Positions 15,603 through 25,263 of a DNA stretch of 46,710 nucleotides are shown here, one piece after another. The translations under genes and the position numbers were made by a program. The DNA comes from an uncultured Ruminococcus sp. (GTDB taxonomy: Bacteria; Bacillota; Clostridia; Oscillospirales; Acutalibacteraceae): assembly GCA_902794395.1 (NCBI GenBank), contig CADBHB010000011.1, positions 1 through 46,710 on the forward strand, in the 5' to 3' direction. How positions within the stretch are numbered: position 1 is the first letter of the stretch; each line of letters starts with the position of its first letter. Under the pieces are notes generated by a model that did not search any database, was not told where the DNA came from, and saw nothing but the letters and a program-made list of their open reading frames with translations.

Positions 15603-16673
15603 ATGTCACAAAAAGCCCTGATAGCCATGAGCGGCGGTGTAGACAGCTCGGTAGCCGCCTTTTTGATGAAGGAGCGCGGCTGCGACTGCACAGGCATCAC
15701 CCTCAAGCTTTACGACAACAACGACGACGAACAGCGGGAAAAAACCTGCTGTTCGCTTGACGACATAGAGGACGCCCGCAGCGTCTGCCGCAGACTGGGC
15801 ATACCTCATTACGTATACAATTTCAAGGACAGCTTCGGCGACACAGTGATCGCCCGCTTCATCCGCGCCTACGAGGAGGGCAGAACGCCCAATCCCTGCA
15901 TCGACTGCAACCGCTTCATAAAATTTGAAAAGCTGCTGTCGCGCGCGGAAGCGCTGGGAATGGACTTTGTGGTCACGGGTCACTACGCCCGTGTGGTATA
16001 TGACGAAGCTTCGGGCAGATACCTGCTTAAAAAAGCCCTTGACCTCAGCAAGGATCAAAGCTATGTGCTCTACTCCCTCACGCAGCGGCAGCTTTCCAAA
16101 ACCGTCCTGCCCTTAGGTGAGATGACCAAGGAGGAAACGCGCGCGCTTGCCGAACGCCTCGGTCTTATCAATGCGCGCAAGCGCGACAGCCAGGACATCT
16201 GCTTTGTGCCCGACGGCGACTACGCCCGCTTTATCGAGCAGTACACGGGCAAAACCTATCCGCACGGTGACTTCGTAGACGAGAGCGGCAACGTGCTGGG
16301 CGAGCATAAGGGGATCATCCGCTACACGGTCGGGCAGCGCAAGGGTCTGGGACTGTCGCTGCCCCACCCCATGTATGTCAAGGAAAAAGACCTGGCGGAA
16401 AACAAGGTGATCCTCTGCGACAACGACGCGCTCTTTTCAAAGGAGCTGCTCGCCGACGACCTCAATCTTATTTCCGTTGAAGAACTAAAAACCCCCGTTC
16501 GCGTATACGCCAGAGTGCGCTACAATCAAAAAGAACAGCCCGCCACCGTCTACCCCGTGGACAGCGACACCATCCGCGTCGTGTTTGACGAGCCGCAGCG
16601 CGCCATTTCAAAGGGACAGGCAGTAGTGCTTTACGACGGCGACACCGTTTTGGGCGGCGCGACCATCATTTAA
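15603..16673 (+). CDS. mnmA: tRNA-specific 2-thiouridylase MnmA
   Basis: 356 residues from the ATG at 15603; GGGTGAG just upstream favours it over the GTG at 15594. MnmA makes 2-thiouridine at wobble U34 of Lys, Glu and Gln tRNAs. The PP-loop AMSGGVDSSVAAFLM is at the N-terminus. NPCIDCNRFIKFE holds the first catalytic Cys (about 102-105). TGHYARV, DQSYVLYSL and the second Cys in SQDICFVPDGDY (about 200) follow, with the C-terminal barrel GQRKGLGLS onward. It is tightly coupled to nadA; a cysteine desulfurase, the usual sulfur donor, is not nearby. Confidence 0.95.
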   Translation: MSQKALIAMSGGVDSSVAAFLMKERGCDCTGITLKLYDNNDDEQREKTCCSLDDIEDARSVCRRLGIPHYVYNFKDSFGDTVIARFIRAYEEGRTPNPCIDCNRFIKFEKLLSRAEALGMDFVVTGHYARVVYDEASGRYLLKKALDLSKDQSYVLYSLTQRQLSKTVLPLGEMTKEETRALAERLGLINARKRDSQDICFVPDGDYARFIEQYTGKTYPHGDFVDESGNVLGEHKGIIRYTVGQRKGLGLSLPHPMYVKEKDLAENKVILCDNDALFSKELLADDLNLISVEELKTPVRVYARVRYNQKEQPATVYPVDSDTIRVVFDEPQRAISKGQAVVLYDGDTVLGGATII

Positions 16674-16735
16674 ACGGCGCTGCCGTTCAATAAATACTAT
16701 AGTCTATTTTGAATACAAACAGAAGGAGTACCCTT

Positions 16736-18724
16736 ATGCTATGCTATCACTGCATGAAAGAGCTTAATGCCGAAAACGTCAAGTTTTGTCCCTTCTGCGG
16801 CAAGGCGCCGCATGAGCAAAACCCGCCGCATCACCTGCCCGAGGGCACCATCCTGCACGGCAAGTACATTGTGGGCAACGCCCTGGGCGAAGGCGGCTTC
16901 GGCATAACCTATGTCGGCTTGGACAACACCCTTGACCTGAAGATCGCCATAAAGGAATTTTTCCCTTCCGGCTACGCCAACCGCAACGCCACGGTATCCA
17001 AGGAAGTTTCCCTCAACTACAACAACCAAACCGAATACTTCAAGCACGGCAAGGAAAGCTTTCTGCGCGAGGCAAAAAGCATAGCCAAATTCTCCAGCGA
17101 GGACGGCATCGTAGACGTCAGGGACTACTTCACCGAAAACAGCACCGCCTACATCGTCATGGAATACCTCGACGGCGAAACCCTAAGCAGCTATACCCGC
17201 GACAAGGGCAAGCTCGACGCCGAGGAGCTGTTCCGCATGATGCTTCCCATCATGCACTCGCTTGAAAAAATGCACAACGAGAAGGTCATTCACCGTGACA
17301 TCTCTCCCGACAATATCATGTACCTAAAATCGGGCTCCCTAAAGCTGATGGACTTCGGCGCGGCGCGCTATTTCGCGGGCTCCGAGCAAAAGACTATGTC
17401 CGTCATGCTCAAGCCCGGCTTCGCGCCGTATGAGCAGTACAGCTCCAACGGCAAGCAGGGTCCCTGGACAGACGTCTACGGCATGTGCGCGACCATCTAT
17501 AAATGTATAACGGGCGTAACGCCGCCCGATTCTCTCGACCGCGCGCAGAACGACACCCTTAAAAAGCCCTCCGAGCTGGGTGTTTCAATCTCTCCCGCGC
17601 TGGAAAACGTGCTGATGTACGGACTCGCTATCTACCACGAAAACCGCTGCCAGGACATGAATGAGCTGCTCCGCATCACCGAAAAGGCGCTGCGCAAAGA
17701 AGCCGTCGCCTTCCAAAGCAACGACAGCTCCGTCAATGAAAACATCGACCGCGTTAAAGCCGCGGATGAACGCTATAAAACCATGTTTGCCGAGGACAGC
17801 TTTGAGCCCGCATCTCAAAACGCCGCGCCCCCGCAGCAGCGCCGGCAACAGCCGCAAGCTCCGCAGCAGCCTCCGCAGCAGCAGCCTCAAAACAACTGGG
17901 GCTATCCCCCCTATGTCCCGCAGCAGCCTCAGCAGCCTCAGCCGCCTCAGAAAAAGAGCAATACCGCCGTGATAATAGCAGTGATCTCCGTATCACTGGT
18001 GATACTTTTGGGCTGCGGCGCTTTTGCCTTCATGATGTTCAACAACAAAAGCGATTCCTCCGACAACGAGGAAACGACCGCCGCGTCCTTGTCGGCTGCT
18101 GTTACGGACACGACCTTGACAGTCGGCTCTACCCAAGCGTCCGCCCCCGACGCGGACAGCACCGCGATTCCGACTCCTCCGCCCGAGGTCACCACTGACT
18201 CGCCTGTTGAAACTACGACAGAGCTGCCCCCTATCACTCCTTATGTGCAGCCCACCACAGAGAAACGCGCTGTTTCCGACGCCACCTATTTCTCCTCCGC
18301 GTCTGCCAGCTCCACGCTTCCCAACCAACAAACCTACAATTACTCTCCGTCAAATGTACTGAAAAACGACAGCTCGTGCTGGTGCGAGGGCGCGTCCGGC
18401 TCGGGCGTGGGCGAATGGATCCGCCTTGATCTTCCCGAAACGCAGAACCTTTACGGAATAACCCTGTTAAACGGCTATGTCGGCACCGACGATCAGTACA
18501 ATAATAACGGAAAGATCTCAAAGGTGACCTTAGAGTTTTCCAACGGTCAGACCCTGACATGTGACCTTTCGGTTTACCCCGCAAAGCAGCGCAGCACCGT
18601 CCAGCTTATCAAATTCAATCAAGCTATCGAGACCGATTATGTAAAAATCACGATTGACGACGTTGTCGACGGACAAAAATTCGACGATACCTGTCTTACC
18701 TATGTTGCTCCGTACACCGAATAG
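16736..18724 (+). CDS. Zinc-ribbon transmembrane Ser/Thr-type kinase 1 with discoidin-like (NADase-type glycan-binding) ectodomain
   Basis: 662 residues; AGAAGGAG 7 nt before the ATG fixes the start, and the in-frame TTG at 16709 is rejected. Order: zinc ribbon (C3, C6, C18, C21), linker NPPHHL, kinase domain about 44-320, Gln/Pro-rich linker 360-408, one membrane span about 410-434, Thr-rich stalk, and a C-terminal domain 515-662. Kinase landmarks are GEGGFG (51-56), K73, E112, HRDISPDN (186-193), DFG (206-208) and APYEQY. The catalytic-loop Lys of HRDxKxxN is Ser here. The ectodomain (GEWIRLDLP, LLNGYVGTDDQYNNNGK, DDTC) matches my knowledge of the discoidin-related NADase-type glycan-binding domain. 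The catalytic side faces the cytoplasm and the sensor faces outside. First of the seven-gene cluster. Confidence 0.9.
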   Translation: MLCYHCMKELNAENVKFCPFCGKAPHEQNPPHHLPEGTILHGKYIVGNALGEGGFGITYVGLDNTLDLKIAIKEFFPSGYANRNATVSKEVSLNYNNQTEYFKHGKESFLREAKSIAKFSSEDGIVDVRDYFTENSTAYIVMEYLDGETLSSYTRDKGKLDAEELFRMMLPIMHSLEKMHNEKVIHRDISPDNIMYLKSGSLKLMDFGAARYFAGSEQKTMSVMLKPGFAPYEQYSSNGKQGPWTDVYGMCATIYKCITGVTPPDSLDRAQNDTLKKPSELGVSISPALENVLMYGLAIYHENRCQDMNELLRITEKALRKEAVAFQSNDSSVNENIDRVKAADERYKTMFAEDSFEPASQNAAPPQQRRQQPQAPQQPPQQQPQNNWGYPPYVPQQPQQPQPPQKKSNTAVIIAVISVSLVILLGCGAFAFMMFNNKSDSSDNEETTAASLSAAVTDTTLTVGSTQASAPDADSTAIPTPPPEVTTDSPVETTTELPPITPYVQPTTEKRAVSDATYFSSASASSTLPNQQTYNYSPSNVLKNDSSCWCEGASGSGVGEWIRLDLPETQNLYGITLLNGYVGTDDQYNNNGKISKVTLEFSNGQTLTCDLSVYPAKQRSTVQLIKFNQAIETDYVKITIDDVVDGQKFDDTCLTYVAPYTE

Positions 18725-18741
18725 CAGGGAGGTCGATTCAA

Positions 18742-19647
18742 GTGCCAAAGAAAAAAGCGATACAAAAAGCATTTCTTATCCTCTTGTTGATGATCTCGGT
18801 GCTTTGCGCCTGCACGTCTAAGCAAAGCGAGCCGACCGCTTCTTCCGCGGCGGCAACCACCGCGCCGGCGACCTCAGCGGACTCAACGTCAGAAGCTGCG
18901 GCAGCGCCGACGACCTCGACCGACGCCCCCGCGAGCAGCGTTCCGCTCTCCGCCACCGTTGAAGAATACACTTCTCCTTCGACCGCGGTGTCCGTCGACT
19001 CGGCGCAGTCCGACCCCAATGACATCTATGACAGCACGGGCTTTGTATCTGTCAGCGAGGTCATCCCGGATGTCATTCTTGAAATACGTTACTACTCCAC
19101 CTATAATTTCATCGGCGACCGTATCAACGGATACGAAGAGCCCGTGGCGCTGCTGACAAAGGAAGCGGCAACGGCTTTGTCGGGCGCCGCGGATGAACTG
19201 CGCGAAAAAGGCTACCGACTGAAAATATTCGACGCCTACCGCCCGCAAGTCGCCGTTGAGCACTTTGTAAGCTGGGCGTCCGACCTGAGCGACACCCGCA
19301 TGAAGCCGTATTTTTACCCCGAGGTGGACAAAAGCCAGCTGTTCAACTACGGCTACATAGCCCAATACTCGGGACACAGCCGCGGCTGTACACTCGACCT
19401 CACCCTCTTTGACATGAACACCGGCAAAGAAGTGGATATGGGCGGTCCGTTCGACTACTTCGGCACGCTCTCTCACCCCGATTACACAGGGATCACCGAC
19501 GAACAGTATCAAAACCGTATGCTGCTGCGCGAAGCTATGACAAATAACGGCTTCCGCCCCTGCGGCACGGAATGGTGGGATTTTACTCTTATCAACGAGC
19601 CCTATCCCGCCACCTACTTCTCCTTCCCCGTCAAAAGCCTCTCCTGA
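18742..19647 (+). CDS. VanX-like D-alanyl-D-alanine dipeptidase, lipoprotein (M15D)
   Basis: 301 residues. The GTG start is supported by GGGAGGT 8 nt upstream. The signal peptide ends in the lipobox LCAC (C24), and a Ser/Thr/Ala stalk runs to about 95. The VanX domain shows DAYRP (R167 region), the zinc motif SGHSRGCTLDLTLFD (H212, D219) and a C-terminal TEWWDFTL with the catalytic Glu E277. In VanX the third zinc ligand is the His of EWWH; here the aligned residue is D280. VanX enzymes hydrolyse D-Ala-D-Ala, but resistance VanX is cytoplasmic and sits with vanH/vanA, both absent. This secreted form more likely trims wall or muropeptide material. It lies 17 nt after kinase 1 and 30 nt before kinase 2. 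Confidence 0.87.
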   Translation: MPKKKAIQKAFLILLLMISVLCACTSKQSEPTASSAAATTAPATSADSTSEAAAAPTTSTDAPASSVPLSATVEEYTSPSTAVSVDSAQSDPNDIYDSTGFVSVSEVIPDVILEIRYYSTYNFIGDRINGYEEPVALLTKEAATALSGAADELREKGYRLKIFDAYRPQVAVEHFVSWASDLSDTRMKPYFYPEVDKSQLFNYGYIAQYSGHSRGCTLDLTLFDMNTGKEVDMGGPFDYFGTLSHPDYTGITDEQYQNRMLLREAMTNNGFRPCGTEWWDFTLINEPYPATYFSFPVKSLS

Positions 19648-19677
19648 CGACCGACCCGCTGCTTAAAGGAGCTTTCT

Positions 19678-21969
19678 ATGCGCTGTTTTCACTGTATGAA
19701 AGGACTGAAGAACGAAGCAAGGTTTTGCCCCTTTTGCGGCAAAAAGCCCTGCGAAGCCAACCCGCCTCACCATTTGAAGGCGGGCACGGTGCTGCACGGG
19801 CGTTACCTGATAGGCAACGCGATAGGCGAGGGCGGCTTTGGCATCACCTATGTCGGACTTGACCAAACGCTGAGGCTGAAAGTCGCGGTCAAGGAGTATT
19901 TCCCCTCGGGTTACGCCAACCGCAGTCACAGCGTTTCAAACGACGTGACCCTAAACTACACAAACAAAGCTGATTTTTACCGCCACGGCAAAGAGAACTT
20001 TTTGCGCGAGGCGCGAAATATCGCCGCCTTTTCAAAGGAGCACGGCATTGTTGACGTGCGCGACTTTTTCGAGGAAAACAACACCGCCTACATCGTGATG
20101 GAATTTCTTGACGGCGATACCCTAGGCAAATATGTCCGCGAAAACGGCGCGTTTTCGGCGGAAAAGCTCATTCAACTTATGCTGCCGCTGATGCGGGCGC
20201 TCGAGAGAATGCACGCTCAAAACGTCATCCACCGCGACATAGCGCCCGACAACATCATGCTGCTCGACGACGGCAGCCTTAAGCTCACCGACTTCGGCGC
20301 GGCGCGGTATTTTTCGGGCGAGGAGAGCCAAAGCCTCTCGGTCGTACTAAAGCCGGGCTACGCGCCCTATGAACAGTACAGCCGGGAGGGACATCAGGGG
20401 CCGTGGTCGGATGTCTACGCCCTCTGCGCCACTATCTACCAATGCATTACGGGCGTAACTCCGCCCGATTCCATCGACCGCAGCATGGGAAAGCCCTTAA
20501 AAGCTCCCTCTTCTCTGGGCGTCGCCATCTCGCCGACACTGGAGGCTGCTCTGTTGAAAGGTCTGGCGCTGCTGCCCAAAGACCGCTGGCAAAGCATGGG
20601 CGAGCTGCAAACCGCCGTCAAAGCCGCGCTGTCAGCAAAAGCTGCGGCGACAAACACAACGCCTGTAAATCCCGAGCGGCACGCTGCCGCTGACATCGAC
20701 AAAACCCAAGACGCCAACGCGGGCACCGTCAACTTTATTCTTGTCGATATGAACAAGACCCAAAAGGCGGACGACGCTTACGACAGCTCCTCCGAAACCC
20801 CGAACTGGCGCCGCGTTGCCCAAAGCGACAAAAGCGACCGCGAACACAAGGCAGCGCCGCCTGAGAAAATGGCTGATTCCTCATCATCCGGCGATACAGG
20901 CGGTCAACATACATCCGGAACGCAAAAGAAATCATCCTTTGACATCGGACTGTTTTTCAAGCGCGCCTTTATCCTGCTGGCGGGATTTGCCGTTTTTGTG
21001 CCCATTTACATGAATGTCAAAGGCTGCCTCTTCAAAAAGAAAACATATTCCGTTGCGCAATTTGACGCCGCCGCCAAAGCAGCAGGCACCTTCGCCTGCG
21101 ACGAAAAAGCCTTTTATTGCATTGACGACTCCGGCACGGCGCACCGCTACGCGCTCGACTTCAACAAGGGCACTGTAAAAGATGACACCGCACAATTGCG
21201 CGACAATACCAACCTCATCAAGCTGTCAATGGACAACCTCTCCGATGATGTGTTCGGCATCACCTCAGACCACCGCGCCGTATATATTTACGGCAATACA
21301 TACGCTGCCTACACAAGCGAGATCTCCGCGTGGACAGGTATACAGGACATCACAAGCTACGATAACCACATCATCGGCTTGAAAACCAACGGTACTGCCG
21401 TCACGGCGGGCACAAACGAAAACGAAGGCATGACGCCGCTGGCTGTTGACGGATGGACAGATTTGAAAAGCATAAAAACAGGTTTATCTACCTTTGGATT
21501 AAAAAAGAACGGAACTGTTGTGACGACAGAATCCGACATACAATTATCCGATATTGCCGCCCTGCCCACAGGAAACGATGACGTTGATTATTTCCTCAAA
21601 AAAGACGGCACGTTAGTTGACATATACGGCAAACAGGCAGGTAAAAATACCTCGGACGCCGTCTATGCTTCTATCAAGGACTGGAAAGATTTGGTGTCTG
21701 TCAGTGTAAGCCAACATTGGGAAGCAAACGGCGAATCCTTTAGCTATTCCACCGCCTACATCGGTCTTAAAAAGAACGGCATCGTTGTCGCGGCAGGCGC
21801 TAACCGTTACGGTGAATGCAACGTGGCGAAATGGACGGATATACAAGCTGTCATCACCAACGGATATTACACTGTCGGCAAAAAGAAAGACGGCACCTAT
21901 GTGATAGCCACCGATAACCACAAACTCGAGGAAGCGTTCGGCAACGCCGTCAACGGCAACAGATTATAA
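19678..21969 (+). CDS. Zinc-ribbon transmembrane Ser/Thr-type kinase 2 with RCC1-like ectodomain
   Basis: 763 residues, RBS AAAGGAG. Zinc ribbon C3, C6, C17, C20; kinase domain about 43-320 with GEGGFG (50-55), K72, E111, HRDIAPDN (185-192; Ala where HRDxK has Lys) and DFG (205-207). A disordered Asp/Ser/Lys-rich linker (330-420), a membrane span about 426-445, then an ectodomain to the end. This shows repeated units of the type GLKTNGTAVTAGTN..GW.DL, resembling RCC1/alpha-tubulin-suppressor-like propeller repeats as found in Clostridia. The final unit has GLKKNGIVVAAGANRYGECN. The propeller probably binds an extracellular ligand. Very similar to kinase 3 downstream, consistent with tandem duplication. 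Confidence 0.9.
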   Translation: MRCFHCMKGLKNEARFCPFCGKKPCEANPPHHLKAGTVLHGRYLIGNAIGEGGFGITYVGLDQTLRLKVAVKEYFPSGYANRSHSVSNDVTLNYTNKADFYRHGKENFLREARNIAAFSKEHGIVDVRDFFEENNTAYIVMEFLDGDTLGKYVRENGAFSAEKLIQLMLPLMRALERMHAQNVIHRDIAPDNIMLLDDGSLKLTDFGAARYFSGEESQSLSVVLKPGYAPYEQYSREGHQGPWSDVYALCATIYQCITGVTPPDSIDRSMGKPLKAPSSLGVAISPTLEAALLKGLALLPKDRWQSMGELQTAVKAALSAKAAATNTTPVNPERHAAADIDKTQDANAGTVNFILVDMNKTQKADDAYDSSSETPNWRRVAQSDKSDREHKAAPPEKMADSSSSGDTGGQHTSGTQKKSSFDIGLFFKRAFILLAGFAVFVPIYMNVKGCLFKKKTYSVAQFDAAAKAAGTFACDEKAFYCIDDSGTAHRYALDFNKGTVKDDTAQLRDNTNLIKLSMDNLSDDVFGITSDHRAVYIYGNTYAAYTSEISAWTGIQDITSYDNHIIGLKTNGTAVTAGTNENEGMTPLAVDGWTDLKSIKTGLSTFGLKKNGTVVTTESDIQLSDIAALPTGNDDVDYFLKKDGTLVDIYGKQAGKNTSDAVYASIKDWKDLVSVSVSQHWEANGESFSYSTAYIGLKKNGIVVAAGANRYGECNVAKWTDIQAVITNGYYTVGKKKDGTYVIATDNHKLEEAFGNAVNGNRL

Positions 21970-21978
21970 GGAGCAACT

Positions 21979-24471
21979 ATGCGCTGTTACCACTGTATGA
22001 CACAACTGAATGTCAAAACGAACCGCTGCCCTGTGTGCGGCAAGCCGCCGTTTGAGGAAAACCCGCCCCATCACCTGAGGGCGGGCACCATCCTCTGCGG
22101 AAAATTCCTCATCGGCAACGCGCTGGGCGAGGGCGGCTTCGGCATCACCTATGTCGGCTATGACAGGACGCTGCGTCTTAAGGTCGCCATCAAGGAGTTT
22201 TTCCCGACAGGCTTTGCCAACCGCAACAACAACGTATCAAACGAGATCTCGCTCAACTACACCAAGCAGGGCGAGTACTTCAAAAACGGCAAAGAAAACT
22301 TTATGCGCGAGGCTCAGAGCATCGCGAAGTTCTCCAGCGAACGCGGCATTGTGGACGTGCGCGAGTACTTCACCGAAAACAACACCGCCTACATAGTGAT
22401 GGAATACCTCGACGGCATCGCGCTAAGCACATACATCACCGAGCGCAGCATTTTCTCAGCCGAAAAAATCGTCGCGCTGCTGCTGCCCGTGATGCAGTCG
22501 CTTGAAAAAATGCACGCGGCGGGCATAATCCACCGCGACATCTCACCCGACAACATTATCTATCAGCGCAACGGCAGCCTAAAGCTCACCGACTTCGGCT
22601 CCGCGCGCTACTTCTCCACCGACGAAAAAACCAAATCGCTCTCGGTGGTGCTCAAGCCGGGCTACGCGCCCTATGAACAATACGGACGCAAAAGCGGCCA
22701 GGGCCCGTGGACGGACGTCTACGCCCTCTGCGCCACTATATATAAATGTATAACGGGCATAACACCGCTTGACGCCTTCTCACGCAATCAAAAGGACGAG
22801 CTGCAGCCGCCCTCGGCGGCGGGCGCTAAGCTTTCCCCCGAAATGGAAGCAGTGATCATGCGCGGGCTTGAGGTACAGCCCGACAAGCGCTATCAAACCG
22901 TGGGCGAGCTTATCGTTGACGCGCAGGCAGCGCTGGCATCAAGCGACCATCCGCATACCATCGTGTTTCACAATAAAAATGAAAGAGCGGACGACTCCTC
23001 GGTAACAGTGGTCGCCGAGGGCTCGGGCGACCCGCCTCTGCCGCCGGCTCCGCCCGAGGAAAAGAACCTAACCTACGGCGACAGCAAGGATTTTCTGAAA
23101 ATACTCTCGGAAGAAAAACGGATGGAACGCCTCAGGGCTCCGCTGCCGTCCTCCGAGTATCCGCCTCAGGCCAAATCGCCGCTCGGCGCGCCGCCCGAGA
23201 AAAAAATCAAAGGCAGCAACACGCGCGCCATCCTAAAGGCGATAATCGCCACTCTTTCCCTGCTGCTGGCGGTGATAATCGCGGCGCAGGTAATAACCGT
23301 ATTCCAGCAAAGGTCATCCTCTAAAAAAGAAAAGAGCTCTCAGACCTCGGCGCCGAGCGAAACGAACTACACCGCCGAGATACGCGCCGCCGCGGCAAGC
23401 GCGAAGACCCTGGCCTGCTCCAAGGGCGAATTTATCCTGCTGGGCAATAACGGAAAAGCGGAATACTACAACATCTATCTCTACAGCCTTTCGGGCACCA
23501 GGATAAGCCGCGAAACCGACACGCTGATAAACAACGAGCGCCTTGTTTCCGTAAGCGGCAACTCACGCATAGGCTACTACGGTCTGCGCGACGACGGCAA
23601 GGTGGTCACCATAAAAAAGGTAGTTGAAACCCAGGGCAACCGCTTTGTATACGCGGAAAAATTCGGCGCTGAAATAGTCGGCTGGAAAAACATAACCTCC
23701 ATCACCTCCGGCACCGATTTCCTCGCCGCCCTCAAAGAGGACGGCACCGTAGTCACCGCGGGCGAAGCGCCCGACGTTTCGGGCTGGAGCGACATTATCG
23801 ACATAGCCGCCGGCGGCACCACTCTGGCGGGGCTGTCCAAGGAAGGGGTAGTACGCTACACCGACACCGAGATGGGCTGGTACTCCGTAGCCGCCATCTG
23901 CGACGACAACAACTCCTTCTGCGTCAAGTCAGACGGCACGCTCGCACGCGACTCCTCCGACACCCGCTATGTCGAGGCGGACAACTGGAGCAACATCCTC
24001 AGCGTGACGGAAAGCGACGGCAACCTCATCGCGCTTACACGCGACCGCACCGCCGTGGCTATAGGCAGCAACGAAAACGGTCAGTGCGACGTAGGCGACT
24101 GGACAGAGCTTTCCGCTGTAAAAACCACCCCCGAATACACCATAGGCAAAAAGACCGACGGCACCTACGTCATAGCCTGCAGCGACGCCGACCTGTCCGC
24201 AAGCTTCAACGAGGTAGTCAACGGCGTCACTCCGTCCTCTACCGCCGCGTCAGCGCGCACCTTCCGCGTAAAGTTCCTCAACTACGACGGCTCGCTGCTG
24301 GAGGAACAGCAGGTTGAGGAGGGCAAGGCGGCGCGCGCGCCGGCAACACCCAACCGACCCGAGGACAAATACTACCGCTACCGCTTTACGGGCTGGAGCC
24401 AGAATTTCAGCCGCGTGACTTCCGACATGATAATCGTCCCTGTTTTTGAACCTGTATCCAAATCGGAATAA
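21979..24471 (+). CDS. Zinc-ribbon transmembrane Ser/Thr-type kinase 3 with RCC1-like repeats and C-terminal InlB-type repeat
   Basis: 830 residues; the ATG is 9 nt after kinase 2's stop, with RBS AAGGAG overlapping that stop region. Zinc ribbon C3, C6, C17, C20, then a kinase domain with GEGGFG, IKEFF (Lys71-72), HRDISPDN and DFG. A charged, Pro-rich linker spans about 325-412 and a membrane span about 418-437. The ectodomain has RCC1-like units (ALKEDGTVVTAGE, GLSKEGVVR, ALTRDRTAVAIGSNENGQCDV). The last 65 residues (FLNYDGSLLEEQQVEEG...YRFTGWS) match the InlB B-repeat/List_Bact family of secreted repeat domains. It is the longest ectodomain of the set. HRDxK Lys is again Ser. Confidence 0.9.
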   Translation: MRCYHCMTQLNVKTNRCPVCGKPPFEENPPHHLRAGTILCGKFLIGNALGEGGFGITYVGYDRTLRLKVAIKEFFPTGFANRNNNVSNEISLNYTKQGEYFKNGKENFMREAQSIAKFSSERGIVDVREYFTENNTAYIVMEYLDGIALSTYITERSIFSAEKIVALLLPVMQSLEKMHAAGIIHRDISPDNIIYQRNGSLKLTDFGSARYFSTDEKTKSLSVVLKPGYAPYEQYGRKSGQGPWTDVYALCATIYKCITGITPLDAFSRNQKDELQPPSAAGAKLSPEMEAVIMRGLEVQPDKRYQTVGELIVDAQAALASSDHPHTIVFHNKNERADDSSVTVVAEGSGDPPLPPAPPEEKNLTYGDSKDFLKILSEEKRMERLRAPLPSSEYPPQAKSPLGAPPEKKIKGSNTRAILKAIIATLSLLLAVIIAAQVITVFQQRSSSKKEKSSQTSAPSETNYTAEIRAAAASAKTLACSKGEFILLGNNGKAEYYNIYLYSLSGTRISRETDTLINNERLVSVSGNSRIGYYGLRDDGKVVTIKKVVETQGNRFVYAEKFGAEIVGWKNITSITSGTDFLAALKEDGTVVTAGEAPDVSGWSDIIDIAAGGTTLAGLSKEGVVRYTDTEMGWYSVAAICDDNNSFCVKSDGTLARDSSDTRYVEADNWSNILSVTESDGNLIALTRDRTAVAIGSNENGQCDVGDWTELSAVKTTPEYTIGKKTDGTYVIACSDADLSASFNEVVNGVTPSSTAASARTFRVKFLNYDGSLLEEQQVEEGKAARAPATPNRPEDKYYRYRFTGWSQNFSRVTSDMIIVPVFEPVSKSE

Positions 24472-24483
24472 GGAGGTAAAGAT

Positions 24484-25239
24484 ATGTACTGTTATCACTG
24501 TAAGCGAGAGATAATTGCGCAGGCGAAGTTCTGCCCATACTGCGGCAGCGATCTCACCGCGCCGCCTGCTCAAAAAGCCCCGGAAGCTCCCGAGCCGCGT
24601 TTTCGGGACGCCCTGCAAGCACAGGTACCCATCCCCGACCGGCAAGCGCCCGTTTCGCAGCCTCAAAAAGCTTTTGAGCGCAAGGCGCCGCGCCTTTGGA
24701 TACCCATAGTCATCCTCTCCTGCCTTGTTATAATAGCGGGCGGCATTTTGGCTGCGGTTTTTCTTATCCCGCACAACGGCGAAAAGACGCCGGCATCATC
24801 CACATCCAAAGCCGCTTCCACCGCATCAACACAGCGCGGCGCCCTTAAGGACAACGCCAAGCTGTTCTCAGCCGAGCAAACCGAGCAGCTGCAGCAGCAG
24901 CTCGACACCGCTTCGGCTCAGACGGGCTGGCAGTTCATAATCCACACCTCAGAGGACAATGTGGCAAGCGAGGACATGCAGACAACGTATGACAATTACT
25001 TCGCCTCACATCCCTTTGCCTTCGATTCCATCATGCTGGTTATTGACAACGCCTCAAATAACCGCATCATCCTTTCCTACGGAGATGTCCCCGATTATTT
25101 CAATGACGGCGGCGAACGCTACAACGCTATCATCGACGCCATGAGACCCTCGCTCTCGTCCGGCGATCTGTTCCGCGCGAGCGAGATCTTCATTGAAAAA
25201 GCCTCTGCCGTACACGACATGGGCAAACCGAAGCAATAA
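24484..25239 (+). CDS. Zinc-ribbon membrane protein with extracellular TPM domain (kinase-less)
   Basis: 251 residues, RBS AGGAGG. Zinc ribbon CYHC/CPYC (C3, C6, C17, C20) is followed by a Pro/Ala-rich cytoplasmic linker (25-70), a membrane span about 71-95, a short Thr/Ser stalk and a TPM domain at about 118-245. The TPM region (LKDNAKLFSAEQTEQLQQQL, TGWQFIIHTSEDN, IMLVIDNASNNRIILSYG) is closely related to that of kinase 4. The protein is kinase 4 without the kinase. TPM domains occur in extracytoplasmic proteins, including a plant thylakoid phosphatase and bacterial membrane proteins; activity here is unproven. Possibly an adaptor or dominant-negative partner of the kinases. Confidence 0.85.
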   Translation: MYCYHCKREIIAQAKFCPYCGSDLTAPPAQKAPEAPEPRFRDALQAQVPIPDRQAPVSQPQKAFERKAPRLWIPIVILSCLVIIAGGILAAVFLIPHNGEKTPASSTSKAASTASTQRGALKDNAKLFSAEQTEQLQQQLDTASAQTGWQFIIHTSEDNVASEDMQTTYDNYFASHPFAFDSIMLVIDNASNNRIILSYGDVPDYFNDGGERYNAIIDAMRPSLSSGDLFRASEIFIEKASAVHDMGKPKQ

Positions 25240-25263
25240 TATTACCAATGAACGGAGCTGTTT

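Noticed and set aside
18742-19647. VanX-like gene as evidence of vancomycin resistance
   Set aside because: No vanH, vanA/B ligase or vanRS pair is nearby, and the protein is exported with a lipobox, so a wall-metabolism role is more likely.
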